Assembly: GCF_002924445.1 (NCBI RefSeq)
Contig: NZ_PIGG01000081.1
Location: 119,466 to 183,465, forward strand
Length of the DNA: 64,000 nt
Source: Minwuia thermotolerans
Lineage (GTDB): Bacteria; Pseudomonadota; Alphaproteobacteria; Minwuiales; Minwuiaceae
Direction of reading: 5' to 3'
The notes under the pieces were generated by a model. That model made no database searches and was not told the origin of the DNA. It saw nothing but the letters and a program-made list of their open reading frames with translations. Of this stretch, positions 18,080 through 26,178 are shown in pieces. Each line of letters starts with the position of its first letter. Positions within the stretch are counted from its first letter, which is position 1. Position numbers and translations under genes: made by a program.

Positions 18080-19348
18080 ATGAGTTACACCACCGTCAAG
18101 GAAGCCGGTCTTGTCACCGCCGACGGCCGCTCGCTGAAGTCGAGCCTGGCGCGGGCGATGTTCCGCAAGAAGGTGATCTCGATCGGCCTCGTGCTGCCGC
18201 TCTTCGCCTTCATCTTCTTCACCTTCATGCTGCCGATCGGCGACATGCTGCTCCGCTCGGTCGAGAACGACATGGTCGCCGAAATCCTGCCGCGCAGCAC
18301 CGAGGCGCTGGAGGACTGGGACGAGACCTCGGGCGAACTGCCCGGCGAGGCGGCATTCGAGGCGATGGTTCTCGACCTCCAGGAAGCCAAGGAGAACCGC
18401 ACCAACACCAAGGTGGGCCAGCGTCTCAACTACGAGCGCTCCGGCATGTCCAGCCTGTTCCGCGGTTCTGCCCGCAAGGCCCAGCGCATCGAGGAAGGAC
18501 CCTACAAGGAAAAGCTCATCGAGGCCGACAAGGATTGGGCGAATGTCGCGACCTGGCAGACGATCAAGATGTTCTCGGGTCCGTTCACGGCCGGCTATTT
18601 CCTCTCCGCGATCGACGCCAAGCCGCTGCCGGACGGCGGCATCGAGTTCGTCGATTCCCAACGCGCCATCTATTCCAAGCTGTTCATCCGCACGGTGCTG
18701 CTGAGCACGCTGATCACGGTACTGACGCTGGTCCTCGGCTTTCCCGTCGCCTATCTGATCGCCACCCAGCCGGCGCGCATCGGCAACCTGCTGATCATCT
18801 GCGTGCTGCTGCCCTTCTGGACCTCGCTGCTGGTGCGGACGACATCCTGGATCGCCCTGCTGCAGCAGCAGGGTGTGCTCAACGACACCTTCATCTTCCT
18901 CGGCCTGATCTCCGAGGACGGCCGGCTGGCGATGATCCACAACGCCACCGGTACGGTGATCGCCATGACGCATATCCTGCTGCCGTTCATGGTGCTGCCG
19001 CTCTACAGCGTGATGAAGACGATTCCGCCGAGCTACATGCGCGCAGCGACCTCGCTGGGCGCCCATCCCTGGCCCGCGTTCTGGAAGGTCTACTTCCCGA
19101 ATACGGTGCCCGGTATCGGCGCGGGCGCCATCCTGGTGTTCATCCTGGCCATCGGCTACTACATCACGCCGGAACTGGTCGGCGGCACCGACGGCACCTT
19201 CATCTCCAATCGCATCGCCTACAACATCTCGGTTTCGCTGAACTGGGGACTGGCGGCGGCGCTCGGCGTGATCCTGCTGGGCATCGTGCTCGCCTTCTAC
19301 ATTCTCTACGACAAGATCGTCGGCATCGATAACATGAAGCTGGGCTGA
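18080..19348 (+). CDS. Polyamine-type ABC transporter permease 1 (PotB-like)
   Basis: This inner-membrane subunit (422 residues) has the cytoplasmic coupling (EAA-like) motif 'AATSLGAHPWPAFWKVYFP' and about six helices. It is longer than PotB (about 280 residues) because of a charged, hydrophilic segment of roughly 130 residues between the first helix ('LPLFAFIFFTFMLPIGDML', about 37-57) and the second ('FIRTVLLSTLITVLTLVLG'). By topology this segment should face the periplasm. The start ATG has an upstream GGGAGCAGG. The second permease begins 2 bases after its stop. Confidence 0.94.
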   Translation: MSYTTVKEAGLVTADGRSLKSSLARAMFRKKVISIGLVLPLFAFIFFTFMLPIGDMLLRSVENDMVAEILPRSTEALEDWDETSGELPGEAAFEAMVLDLQEAKENRTNTKVGQRLNYERSGMSSLFRGSARKAQRIEEGPYKEKLIEADKDWANVATWQTIKMFSGPFTAGYFLSAIDAKPLPDGGIEFVDSQRAIYSKLFIRTVLLSTLITVLTLVLGFPVAYLIATQPARIGNLLIICVLLPFWTSLLVRTTSWIALLQQQGVLNDTFIFLGLISEDGRLAMIHNATGTVIAMTHILLPFMVLPLYSVMKTIPPSYMRAATSLGAHPWPAFWKVYFPNTVPGIGAGAILVFILAIGYYITPELVGGTDGTFISNRIAYNISVSLNWGLAAALGVILLGIVLAFYILYDKIVGIDNMKLG

Positions 19349-19349
19349 T

Positions 19350-20207
19350 ATGATGGCGGCGCTTCCTCCGTACTACTCTCCGATCGAGCGTGTCTGGCAC
19401 TACGCCTTCCGCGTGATCTGCGCGCTGATCCTGTTCTTCCTGATCTTCCCGCTGGTCGTCATCATCCCGCTGTCGTTCAATTCGGTGCCCTATTTCTCCT
19501 TCACGCCGGAGATGCTGGCGCTGGATCCGGCCGGCTATTCGACGAAGTGGTACCAGGACTTCCTGACCAATCCCAACTGGCAGGGCGCGGTCTGGAACTC
19601 GGTGGTGATCGCCATTTTCGCGACCATCATCTCGACCACGCTCGGCACCCTTGCGGCGCTGGGCCTGTCGCGGCCGACCATGCCCTACCGCACCATCGTC
19701 ATGTCGATCCTGATCTCGCCGATGATCGTGCCGCTGATCATCTCCGCGGCGGGCATGTTCTTCTTCTACAGTTCCGTTGGTCTGCAGGGCACGCATATCG
19801 GGGTCATTCTGGCCCATGCTGCGCTGGGCACGCCCTTTGTGGTCATCACCGTGACGGCGACCCTGGTGGGCTTCGACCACAACCTGACCCGGGCGTCCTA
19901 CAGCCTCGGCGCCTCGCCGGCGCGGACCTTCTTCAAGGTGATCGTGCCGCTGATCACGCCCGGCGTGATCTCGGGCGCGCTGTTCGCCTTCATCACCTCC
20001 TTCGACGAGGTCGTGGTGGTGCTGTTCGTCGGCTCCTTCGACCAGCGCACGATCCCCTGGCAGATGTTCTCCGGCATCCGCGAGCAGATCAGCCCGACGA
20101 TCCTCGCCGTGGCGACCCTGCTTACCCTCGTCTCGGCGATGCTGCTGTTCACGCTGGAACTGCTGCGACGCCGGACGGAGAGGCTGCGGGGCATCCGGGA
20201 AACCTGA
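19350..20207 (+). CDS. Polyamine-type ABC transporter permease 2 (PotC-like)
   Basis: This is the second inner-membrane subunit of the importer, 285 residues, with about six helices and the coupling motif 'ASYSLGASPARTFFKVIVP' around residue 183-200. Tandem ATGs at 19350 and 19353 lie right after the stop of permease 1. With the ATPase, binding protein and permease 1 it forms a complete four-gene importer. No metabolic gene for a specific substrate follows; the next genes encode acyl-CoA dehydrogenases, separated by 101 bases. Confidence 0.95.
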   Translation: MMAALPPYYSPIERVWHYAFRVICALILFFLIFPLVVIIPLSFNSVPYFSFTPEMLALDPAGYSTKWYQDFLTNPNWQGAVWNSVVIAIFATIISTTLGTLAALGLSRPTMPYRTIVMSILISPMIVPLIISAAGMFFFYSSVGLQGTHIGVILAHAALGTPFVVITVTATLVGFDHNLTRASYSLGASPARTFFKVIVPLITPGVISGALFAFITSFDEVVVVLFVGSFDQRTIPWQMFSGIREQISPTILAVATLLTLVSAMLLFTLELLRRRTERLRGIRET

Positions 20208-20308
20208 GCCGGCGCCTTGACGCGGGGGCATTGTGGACAGCGCTCCGGCCCTCGCGCTAGAGTTCCGCGCGCGCCAGGGGAGATGGCGCGCCGGGAGGAC
20301 CACGAAGC

Positions 20309-21505
20309 ATGGATCTGGCGTTTTCGCCCGCAGAATTGGCGTTCCGCGAGGAAGTGCGCGCCTTTCTGGCCGAGCACTTGCCGGACGATCTGCGCGAGAA
20401 GGTCCGCAACCGCCGCGAACTGAAGCGCGACGACTATCTGCGCTGGCACCGCATCCTGCACCGCAAGGGCTGGGTTGCCGGCTGGTGGCCGGAGGAACAT
20501 GGCGGCTGCGGCTGGACCCCCGCCGAGCGCCACATCTTCGACGAGGAATGTCACAACGCCGACGCTCCGCCGATCCTGCCCTTCGGGCTGCAGATGGTGG
20601 GGCCGGTGATCTATACCTTCGGCAGTCAGGCGCAGAAGGATTTTTTCCTGCCGAAGCTGCTGTCGGGCGAGCACTGGTGGTGTCAGGGCTATTCCGAGCC
20701 GGGCTCGGGATCCGACCTCGCGAGCCTGAAGACGTCAGCCGTCCGCGACGGCGACGAGTACGTCGTCAACGGCCAGAAGATCTGGACCTCCCTGGCGCAC
20801 TATGCTGACTGGATATTCTGCCTGGTCCGCACCGCCTCGGACGGCAAGCAGCAGGAGGGGATCACCTTCCTGCTGATCGACATGAAGTCGCCCGGCGTCA
20901 CCGTCCGGCCGATCCACCTCATGGACCGGGGTCATCACGTCAACGAGGTATTCTTCGAGGACGTGCGCGTGCCGGTGGAGAACCGCATCGGCGAGGAGAA
21001 CAAGGGCTGGACTTACGCCAAGTTCCTGCTCGGCAACGAGCGCGCCGGCATCGCCGAGGTCGCCTGGAACAAGAAGCTGCTGCGGCGGCTGAAGGAGATC
21101 GCCTTCTCCGAGCAGGCCGACGGCCGCCCCCTGATCGAGGACGATGTCTTCAGCCGCAAGGTCGCCGAAACCGAGGTCAAGCTGACCTCGCTGGAATACT
21201 GCAACCTGCGCGTCCTGGCCGAGATGCAGGAGGGCTCGCCCCCCGGTGGCGAGGCGTCCATGCTCAAATTGCTCGGTTCGGAGGTCACCCAGTCGATTAC
21301 CGAGTTGACGGTCGAGGCGCTGGGATACTATGCCGCTCCCTACGACATGCCGGACGAGACCCCGGGCAGCAACCGGACCCCGGTCGGACCGGACCATGCC
21401 GAGGGCGTGCTGGGACAGCATCTCTTCATGCGGGCGATCACCATCGCCGGCGGTTCGAGTGAAATTCAGAAGAACATCATCGCCAAGATGGTGTTGGGAC
21501 TTTAG
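20309..21505 (+). CDS. Acyl-CoA dehydrogenase, large-subunit type
   Basis: This FAD-dependent acyl-CoA dehydrogenase-family protein (398 residues) has conserved blocks 'CQGYSEPGSGSDLASLKTSA' and 'VNGQKIWTSLAHYADW'. The C-terminus has 'IAGGSSEIQKNIIA' (GGSSEIQ about 381-387) but no Q-x-x-GG-x-G motif where the adenine end of FAD normally docks. The next gene has the reverse pattern, so the two probably form an alpha2beta2 enzyme as known for mycobacterial FadE pairs. The glutamate found in this C-terminal loop of medium-chain enzymes is not present. The ATG has GGGAGGA upstream. Substrate unknown. Confidence 0.93.
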   Translation: MDLAFSPAELAFREEVRAFLAEHLPDDLREKVRNRRELKRDDYLRWHRILHRKGWVAGWWPEEHGGCGWTPAERHIFDEECHNADAPPILPFGLQMVGPVIYTFGSQAQKDFFLPKLLSGEHWWCQGYSEPGSGSDLASLKTSAVRDGDEYVVNGQKIWTSLAHYADWIFCLVRTASDGKQQEGITFLLIDMKSPGVTVRPIHLMDRGHHVNEVFFEDVRVPVENRIGEENKGWTYAKFLLGNERAGIAEVAWNKKLLRRLKEIAFSEQADGRPLIEDDVFSRKVAETEVKLTSLEYCNLRVLAEMQEGSPPGGEASMLKLLGSEVTQSITELTVEALGYYAAPYDMPDETPGSNRTPVGPDHAEGVLGQHLFMRAITIAGGSSEIQKNIIAKMVLGL

Positions 21506-21549
21506 AGCCGGCGACGGGGTCCGGCGAGCGCGGGAGGAACAAAGGGCAG

Positions 21550-22680
21550 ATGGATTTCAACCTTTCCGAGGACCAGCAGCTTCTCAAGGACAGCGTCGAC
21601 CGTTTCATCCAGAACGAGTACGACTTCGAGACGCGGCGCAAGATCGCGAACTCCGACGAGGGCTTCAGCCGCAAGAACTGGAAGACCTTCGCGGAGCTCG
21701 GCTGGCTGGCCGTGGGCCTTCCCGAGGAACATGGCGGCTTCGGCGGCCCCGTCGAGACCATGGTGATCATGGAGGGCATCGGCCGCGGCCTGCTCACCGA
21801 GCCCTATCTCCCCACCGTCGTTCTGGGCGGCGGCCTGATCGCCGAGGCCGGCAACGAGACGCAGAAGTCCGGGATCCTGAGCGCCATCGCCGACGGGTCC
21901 TGCATGGTCGCCTTCGCCTATGCCGAGCCGACCAGCCGTTTCAACCTGGCCGACGTCGCCACGAAGGCGGAGAAGTCCGGCGGCGGGTGGAAGCTCTCGG
22001 GCCACAAGTCGGTGGTCTACGGCGCGCCGTCGGCGGACAAGATCATCGTCTCCGCCCGCACGTCGGGCGGTCAGCGCGACCGTGACGGCGTCTCCCTGTT
22101 CATCGTCGACAACAACGCCAACGGCCTGAGCCGGCGGGACTACCCGACCGCGGACGGCCTGCGCGCGTCCGAGGTGATGCTGGAGGGTGTCGAGGTTGGC
22201 GCCGACGCCCTGCTGGGCGAGGAAGGCAAGGCCATGCCGGTCATCGAGAAGGTCGTCGACCGCGGCATTGCCGCGCTCTGCGCCGAGGCAGTCGGCTGCA
22301 TGGAAGTGCTCAAGGACGAGACCAACGAGTACCTCAAGACCCGCAAGCAGTTCGGCGTGCCGATCGGCAAGTTCCAGGTGCTGCAGCACCGCATGGTCGA
22401 CTGCTTCATCGAACTGGAGCAGTCGCGCTCCATGGCCTACATGGTGACGCTGAAGCTGGACGAGGACGAGGCCGAGCGGCGCAAGGCCGCGACCGCCGCC
22501 AAGGCGCAGATCGGCAAGGGCGGGGTTTTCGTCGGCGCCGAGTCGGTGCAGATGCACGGCGGCATGGGCATGACCGACGAACTGAAGATCAGTCACTACT
22601 ACAAGCGGCTGATGCAGATCGACACCATGTTCGGCAACCGCGACTACCAGCTGAAGCAGTTCGCGGCCCTCACCCAATGA
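21550..22680 (+). CDS. Acyl-CoA dehydrogenase, small-subunit type
   Basis: This second acyl-CoA dehydrogenase-family protein (376 residues) begins 45 bases after the first. 'FGGPVETMVIMEGIGRGL' and 'VAFAYAEPTSRFNL' are recognisable N-terminal and middle-domain blocks. At the C-terminus 'QMHGGMGMTDE' (HGG 336-338) supplies the FAD-binding GG motif, but the final 'EGTxEIxR' loop is replaced by 'MFGNRDYQLKQFA'. The losses complement those of the upstream gene, which supports a heteromeric enzyme with shared FAD sites (inference). The ribosome site GGGAGGA lies 12 bases upstream. Confidence 0.93.
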   Translation: MDFNLSEDQQLLKDSVDRFIQNEYDFETRRKIANSDEGFSRKNWKTFAELGWLAVGLPEEHGGFGGPVETMVIMEGIGRGLLTEPYLPTVVLGGGLIAEAGNETQKSGILSAIADGSCMVAFAYAEPTSRFNLADVATKAEKSGGGWKLSGHKSVVYGAPSADKIIVSARTSGGQRDRDGVSLFIVDNNANGLSRRDYPTADGLRASEVMLEGVEVGADALLGEEGKAMPVIEKVVDRGIAALCAEAVGCMEVLKDETNEYLKTRKQFGVPIGKFQVLQHRMVDCFIELEQSRSMAYMVTLKLDEDEAERRKAATAAKAQIGKGGVFVGAESVQMHGGMGMTDELKISHYYKRLMQIDTMFGNRDYQLKQFAALTQ

Positions 22681-22761
22681 CGCCCTTCGGGCCGACGCTC
22701 TGACCGCTGTCCATTGCGCCGCGTCCGCGTTATGAAGTGGCGGGCGCTGGTCGGGGGCGAT

Positions 22762-23334
22762 ATGATATTCGAGCTTGCAGAGGGCAATGCGCTGTTTCTC
22801 GCAGCGTGGAACGGCTGGCGGAAGGGCGCCGCGCCGCCGCGCCGCCGTGATGTCCGGCTGGAGGACATCGTCGAACTGCTGCCGGGCATCATCCTGCTGG
22901 AGGCGCGGTCGCCGGATGTCTTCCATTTCCGGCTCACCGGTACGGGCGTCGACGAGTACTCGGGCATGCACATGACCGGTGTGAATGCGCTCGACCTGAC
23001 CGCGCCCGAGAACCGCGCCGCGCGGGCGCGGCGGCTGTGGAGCCTGGCGAGCACACCCTGCGGCGGCTTTTTCCGTTTCCTTCACCGTTATCCGGAATCC
23101 CGCGCCGAGGCGCCGATGGAAGGCATCACCCTGCCGGTTCTGGCGGACGCCGACGATGCGCCGGTCCAGCTCATGAGCGTTTTCTCGTCGTCCCGGTCCA
23201 GGGCGGAATCGGAGCGGCCGAGCAACGACATGCGAAACGCGCTGCCCGACGAGTTCTACTTCGTCGACCTCGGTTTCGGCGCGCCCGAGGGCGAGGAGCC
23301 GGTGATCGGCCTGGACAGCCTGCGCACGGTCTAG
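22762..23334 (+). CDS. PAS_5 domain protein
   Basis: This 190-residue protein matches the PAS_5 (PF07310-like) family: 'FLAAWNGWRKGAAPPRRRDV' near the start, then 'LLPGIILLEARSPDVFHFRLTGTG' and 'YSGMHMTGVNALDL'. These single-domain PAS proteins are common in alphaproteobacteria, and their ligand and partner are mostly unknown. No output domain is present, so it cannot signal alone. The ATG at 22762 is preferred because of GGGGGCGAT just upstream; ATG 22732 or TTG 22714 are longer alternatives. It lies between the dehydrogenase pair and an acyl-CoA ligase on the same strand, so it may be coexpressed with them. Confidence 0.8.
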   Translation: MIFELAEGNALFLAAWNGWRKGAAPPRRRDVRLEDIVELLPGIILLEARSPDVFHFRLTGTGVDEYSGMHMTGVNALDLTAPENRAARARRLWSLASTPCGGFFRFLHRYPESRAEAPMEGITLPVLADADDAPVQLMSVFSSSRSRAESERPSNDMRNALPDEFYFVDLGFGAPEGEEPVIGLDSLRTV

Positions 23335-23397
23335 CCTTGGCCGCGCGCCGGGCTATTCTCTGAACGGCTTCGGAATCAGCATGTCTCGGGGGAGGGG

Positions 23398-24873
23398 ATG
23401 ATGGCGGAAATCTCGTTCGCGCGAAATCTGGCGGCGCTGGCGGCGGAGATGCCGGACCGGCCCTTCGTCACCCACAACGGCCGCACCTGGACGGCTGAGG
23501 AATTCCACCGCTGGACCAACCGCCTGGCCCGGGTCTACCGCGACATGGGCGTCGAGCGGAACGCCATGGTCACCATCGCCCTCCCCAACGGGGCGGAGTT
23601 CTTCGCCGCCGCCTGGGCGGCGTGGAAGGCGGGCGGGATCCCGCAGCCCGTCTCGGCCCGCCTGCCGAAAGCCGAACGGGACGCCATCATCGAGGTCGCC
23701 GGCAGCCGGCTGGTCGTGGGATCCGACGAGCCCTCGCCCAATGGCTGCCCCGTGCTGCCGCAAGGCTACATGCCGCCCCGGGAAACCGACGACAGCGACC
23801 TCGACGACGTCGTCGCCGACAGCTGGAAGGCGCCGACCTCCGGCGGCTCCACGGGGCGGCCCAAGCTGATCGTCTCGGCCAGCGCGCCGCTCTACGATTT
23901 CGAGGCCTCGACGCTGGCCGGTTCGGACAATTCCTGGCTCTTGCAGGAAAACTACCGCAACCATCTCGTGGTCGGGCCGCTCTATCACAACGGTCCCTTC
24001 ATCTTCGCCATCCAGGCGATGCTGAAGCGCAACCACGTCATCGTGGCCGACCGCTTCGACGCGGAGGAGACGCTCCGCCTTATCCAGGATCACGAGATCG
24101 ACTGGATGATGATGGTGCCCACGATGATGCACCGCATCTGGCGCCTGCCGGAAGAGGTCCGGAACCGCTACGACCTCTCCAGCCTGCGGGTCCTTCTGCA
24201 TCTCGCCGCGCCGTGCCCGCCCTGGCTGAAGGAGGAATGGATCAACTGGCTGGGCGCGGACCGCATCTACGAACTGATGGGCGGCACAGAGGGCACCGGC
24301 GTCACCTGGATCACGGGCGATGAATGGATGACCCACAAGGGTTCGGTCGGCAAGCTGCTCCCCGGTTCCACCATGAAGATCGTGCGCGAGGACGGGACCG
24401 AGGCCGAACCGGGCGAAGTCGGCGAGGTCTTCTTCCTGCCCGATGGCGGGCAGGGCTCGACCTACACCTATCTCGGTGCGGAATCCAAGGCGATCGAAGG
24501 CGGCTGGGAAAGCCTGGGCGATCTCGGCTATGTCGACGGGGAAGGCTATCTCTATCTGACCGACCGCATTGCCGACATGATCCTGGCCGGCGGCGCCAAT
24601 ATCTATCCGGCCGAGGTGGAGGCCGCGATCGACCTTTTCCCCGGCGTCCGCTCCTCGGTCGTCATCGGCCTGCCGGACGACGATCTCGGCAACCGCGTGC
24701 ACGCCATCGTCGATGCGCCCGGCGGCGTCGACGAGGAGGAACTGAAGGCCTTCCTGGCCGAGCGCCTGGTCCGCTACAAGATCCCGCGCAGCTTCGAATT
24801 CACCTCCGGCGCGCCGCTCCGCGACGACGCCGGCAAGGTCCGCCGCAAGGAACTCCGCGCCGCCCGGTTGTGA
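23398..24873 (+). CDS. Acyl-CoA synthetase (AMP-forming ligase)
   Basis: This ANL-superfamily adenylating enzyme (491 residues) activates a carboxylic acid to its CoA thioester. The P-loop 'TSGGSTGRPK' (147-156) is followed by 'ELMGGTEGTG' (adenine/substrate motif), 'GDLGYVDGEGYLYLTDR' and the C-terminal catalytic-lysine region 'DDAGKVRRKELRAA'. GGGGAGGGG precedes tandem ATGs at 23398 and 23401; the second has the better spacing. As the fourth gene of the run it probably feeds the acyl-CoA dehydrogenase pair. The acid cannot be named from sequence. Confidence 0.93.
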   Translation: MMAEISFARNLAALAAEMPDRPFVTHNGRTWTAEEFHRWTNRLARVYRDMGVERNAMVTIALPNGAEFFAAAWAAWKAGGIPQPVSARLPKAERDAIIEVAGSRLVVGSDEPSPNGCPVLPQGYMPPRETDDSDLDDVVADSWKAPTSGGSTGRPKLIVSASAPLYDFEASTLAGSDNSWLLQENYRNHLVVGPLYHNGPFIFAIQAMLKRNHVIVADRFDAEETLRLIQDHEIDWMMMVPTMMHRIWRLPEEVRNRYDLSSLRVLLHLAAPCPPWLKEEWINWLGADRIYELMGGTEGTGVTWITGDEWMTHKGSVGKLLPGSTMKIVREDGTEAEPGEVGEVFFLPDGGQGSTYTYLGAESKAIEGGWESLGDLGYVDGEGYLYLTDRIADMILAGGANIYPAEVEAAIDLFPGVRSSVVIGLPDDDLGNRVHAIVDAPGGVDEEELKAFLAERLVRYKIPRSFEFTSGAPLRDDAGKVRRKELRAARL

Positions 24874-24939
24874 TCGGAAACCTCGCTGCCTGAGCCGTCC
24901 CCGGCAACGGCGACGCCTGCCGCGGAACGCGGATGCGGC

Positions 24940-25935
24940 CTACGCCGCCACGGCCGGGGCGCCGCCCAGCATGCCTTCCAGGCGCTGGCGGATGATCGTA
25001 TCGGCCTCCGACATGATCCGGTCGATCAGCTCCTTGCAGGTCGGGATGTCGTGGATCAGGCCCGCGACCATGCCGCAGGACCACACGCCGACATCCATGT
25101 CGCCGTCGAGCATGATCTTCGGATAGACGCCCGCGACCTCCTGCAGGATGTCCTCGAACTTCAGCTCCGCGCCCTTCTCGCGCTCGGTGGCGAGGACTTT
25201 CTCGGCGGCGGCGTTGTTCAGAACCCGCTCGGTGTTGCGCAGCGGACGCATGACCAGCCTGGTGTCGAGTTCGGAGGCGGCAACGATGGCCTTCTTCACG
25301 TTCTCGTGGACCGGTGCCTCCTTCGTGGCGATGAAGCGCGTGCCCATGTTCATGCCTTCCGCGCCCATCGCCAGCGCGGCGACCAGGCTGCGCGCATCGG
25401 CCATGCCGCCGGAGGCGACGAAGGGGATCTTCAGTTCTTCCGCCGCGCGCGGCAGCAGGATCATGTTGGGCACGTCGTCCTCGCCCGGATGGCCGCCGCA
25501 TTCGAAGCCGTCGACGGACACCGCATCGCAGCCGATGGCCTCGGCCTTCAGCGAATGCCGGACCGAGGTGCACTTGTGGATGATCCTGCAGCCCGCTTCC
25601 TTCAGCTTCGGCAGGTGCGCCTCGGGGTTGCGGCCCGCCGTCTCCACGATGCGCACGCCGCCGTCGATGATGGCGTCGATATAGCCCGGATAGTCCGGCG
25701 CGGTGACCGTCGGCAGGAAGGTCAGGTTCACGCCGAAGGGCTTGTCCGTCAGCGCCCGGCATCTGGCGATTTCCCGCGCCAGGTCCTCGGGGGTCTTCTG
25801 GGTCAGGCCGGTGATGATCCCGAGCCCGCCGGCGTTGGAGACCGCCGCGGCCAGTTCGGCGAAGCCGACATAGTGCATGCCGCCCTGGATGATCGGATGT
25901 TCGATGCCGAACAGCTCGGTGATGCGCGTCTTCAT
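24940..25935 (-). CDS. Nitronate monooxygenase-family FMN protein
   Basis: This 331-residue TIM-barrel flavoprotein belongs to the nitronate monooxygenase / 2-nitropropane dioxygenase family. Key blocks are 'HPIIQGGMHYVGFAELAAAV' at the start, 'KPFGVNLTFLP', 'GFECGGHPGEDD' (the His expected in the active site) and 'PFVASGGMADARSLVAALAMGAEGMNMGTRF', a phosphate/FMN loop. Members oxidise alkyl nitronates, and some act as enoyl reductases. It is convergent with the plus-strand ligase. The start ATG is followed upstream by the palindromic repeat at about 26.1 kb, so a short leader is likely. Confidence 0.93.
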   Translation of the reverse strand: MKTRITELFGIEHPIIQGGMHYVGFAELAAAVSNAGGLGIITGLTQKTPEDLAREIARCRALTDKPFGVNLTFLPTVTAPDYPGYIDAIIDGGVRIVETAGRNPEAHLPKLKEAGCRIIHKCTSVRHSLKAEAIGCDAVSVDGFECGGHPGEDDVPNMILLPRAAEELKIPFVASGGMADARSLVAALAMGAEGMNMGTRFIATKEAPVHENVKKAIVAASELDTRLVMRPLRNTERVLNNAAAEKVLATEREKGAELKFEDILQEVAGVYPKIMLDGDMDVGVWSCGMVAGLIHDIPTCKELIDRIMSEADTIIRQRLEGMLGGAPAVAA

Positions 25936-26034
25936 GTGACTGGTTTCCCCTCGGATGAAAGCATTCGCGAGAAACTATGCCGACGGCGTCCCGGGTCAAT
26001 GGATTTGGGACGAGGCAGACGCCCAAACACAAGG

Positions 26035-26165
26035 TCATCCCCGCCTCCGTGCGGGGATCCGGTTACAGTTTGTCCACATTCTTCGGAACCGCCGCGTGCG
26101 CGCCGCCTCCTGCCGGATGCCCGCACAAGCCTGCCCCTGACCCCGTTCGGGGGGCGGGCATGACG
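26035..26165. repeat. Intergenic palindromic repeat, copy C (compound)
   Basis: It has two hairpin-forming blocks. The left (26035-26063) reads TCATCCCCGCC...GCGGGGATCCGGTT. The right, read on the minus strand from 26165 to 26113, is TCATGCCCGCCC, an inner GC hairpin, then TGTGCGGGCATCCGG. Both match the core TCATSCCCGC...GCGGGSATCCGG seen near 30.0 and 61.6 kb. It fills most of the 243-base gap between the ligase 3' end and the nitronate monooxygenase start. Confidence 0.7.
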
Positions 26166-26178
26166 TCATTTCCGGAGG

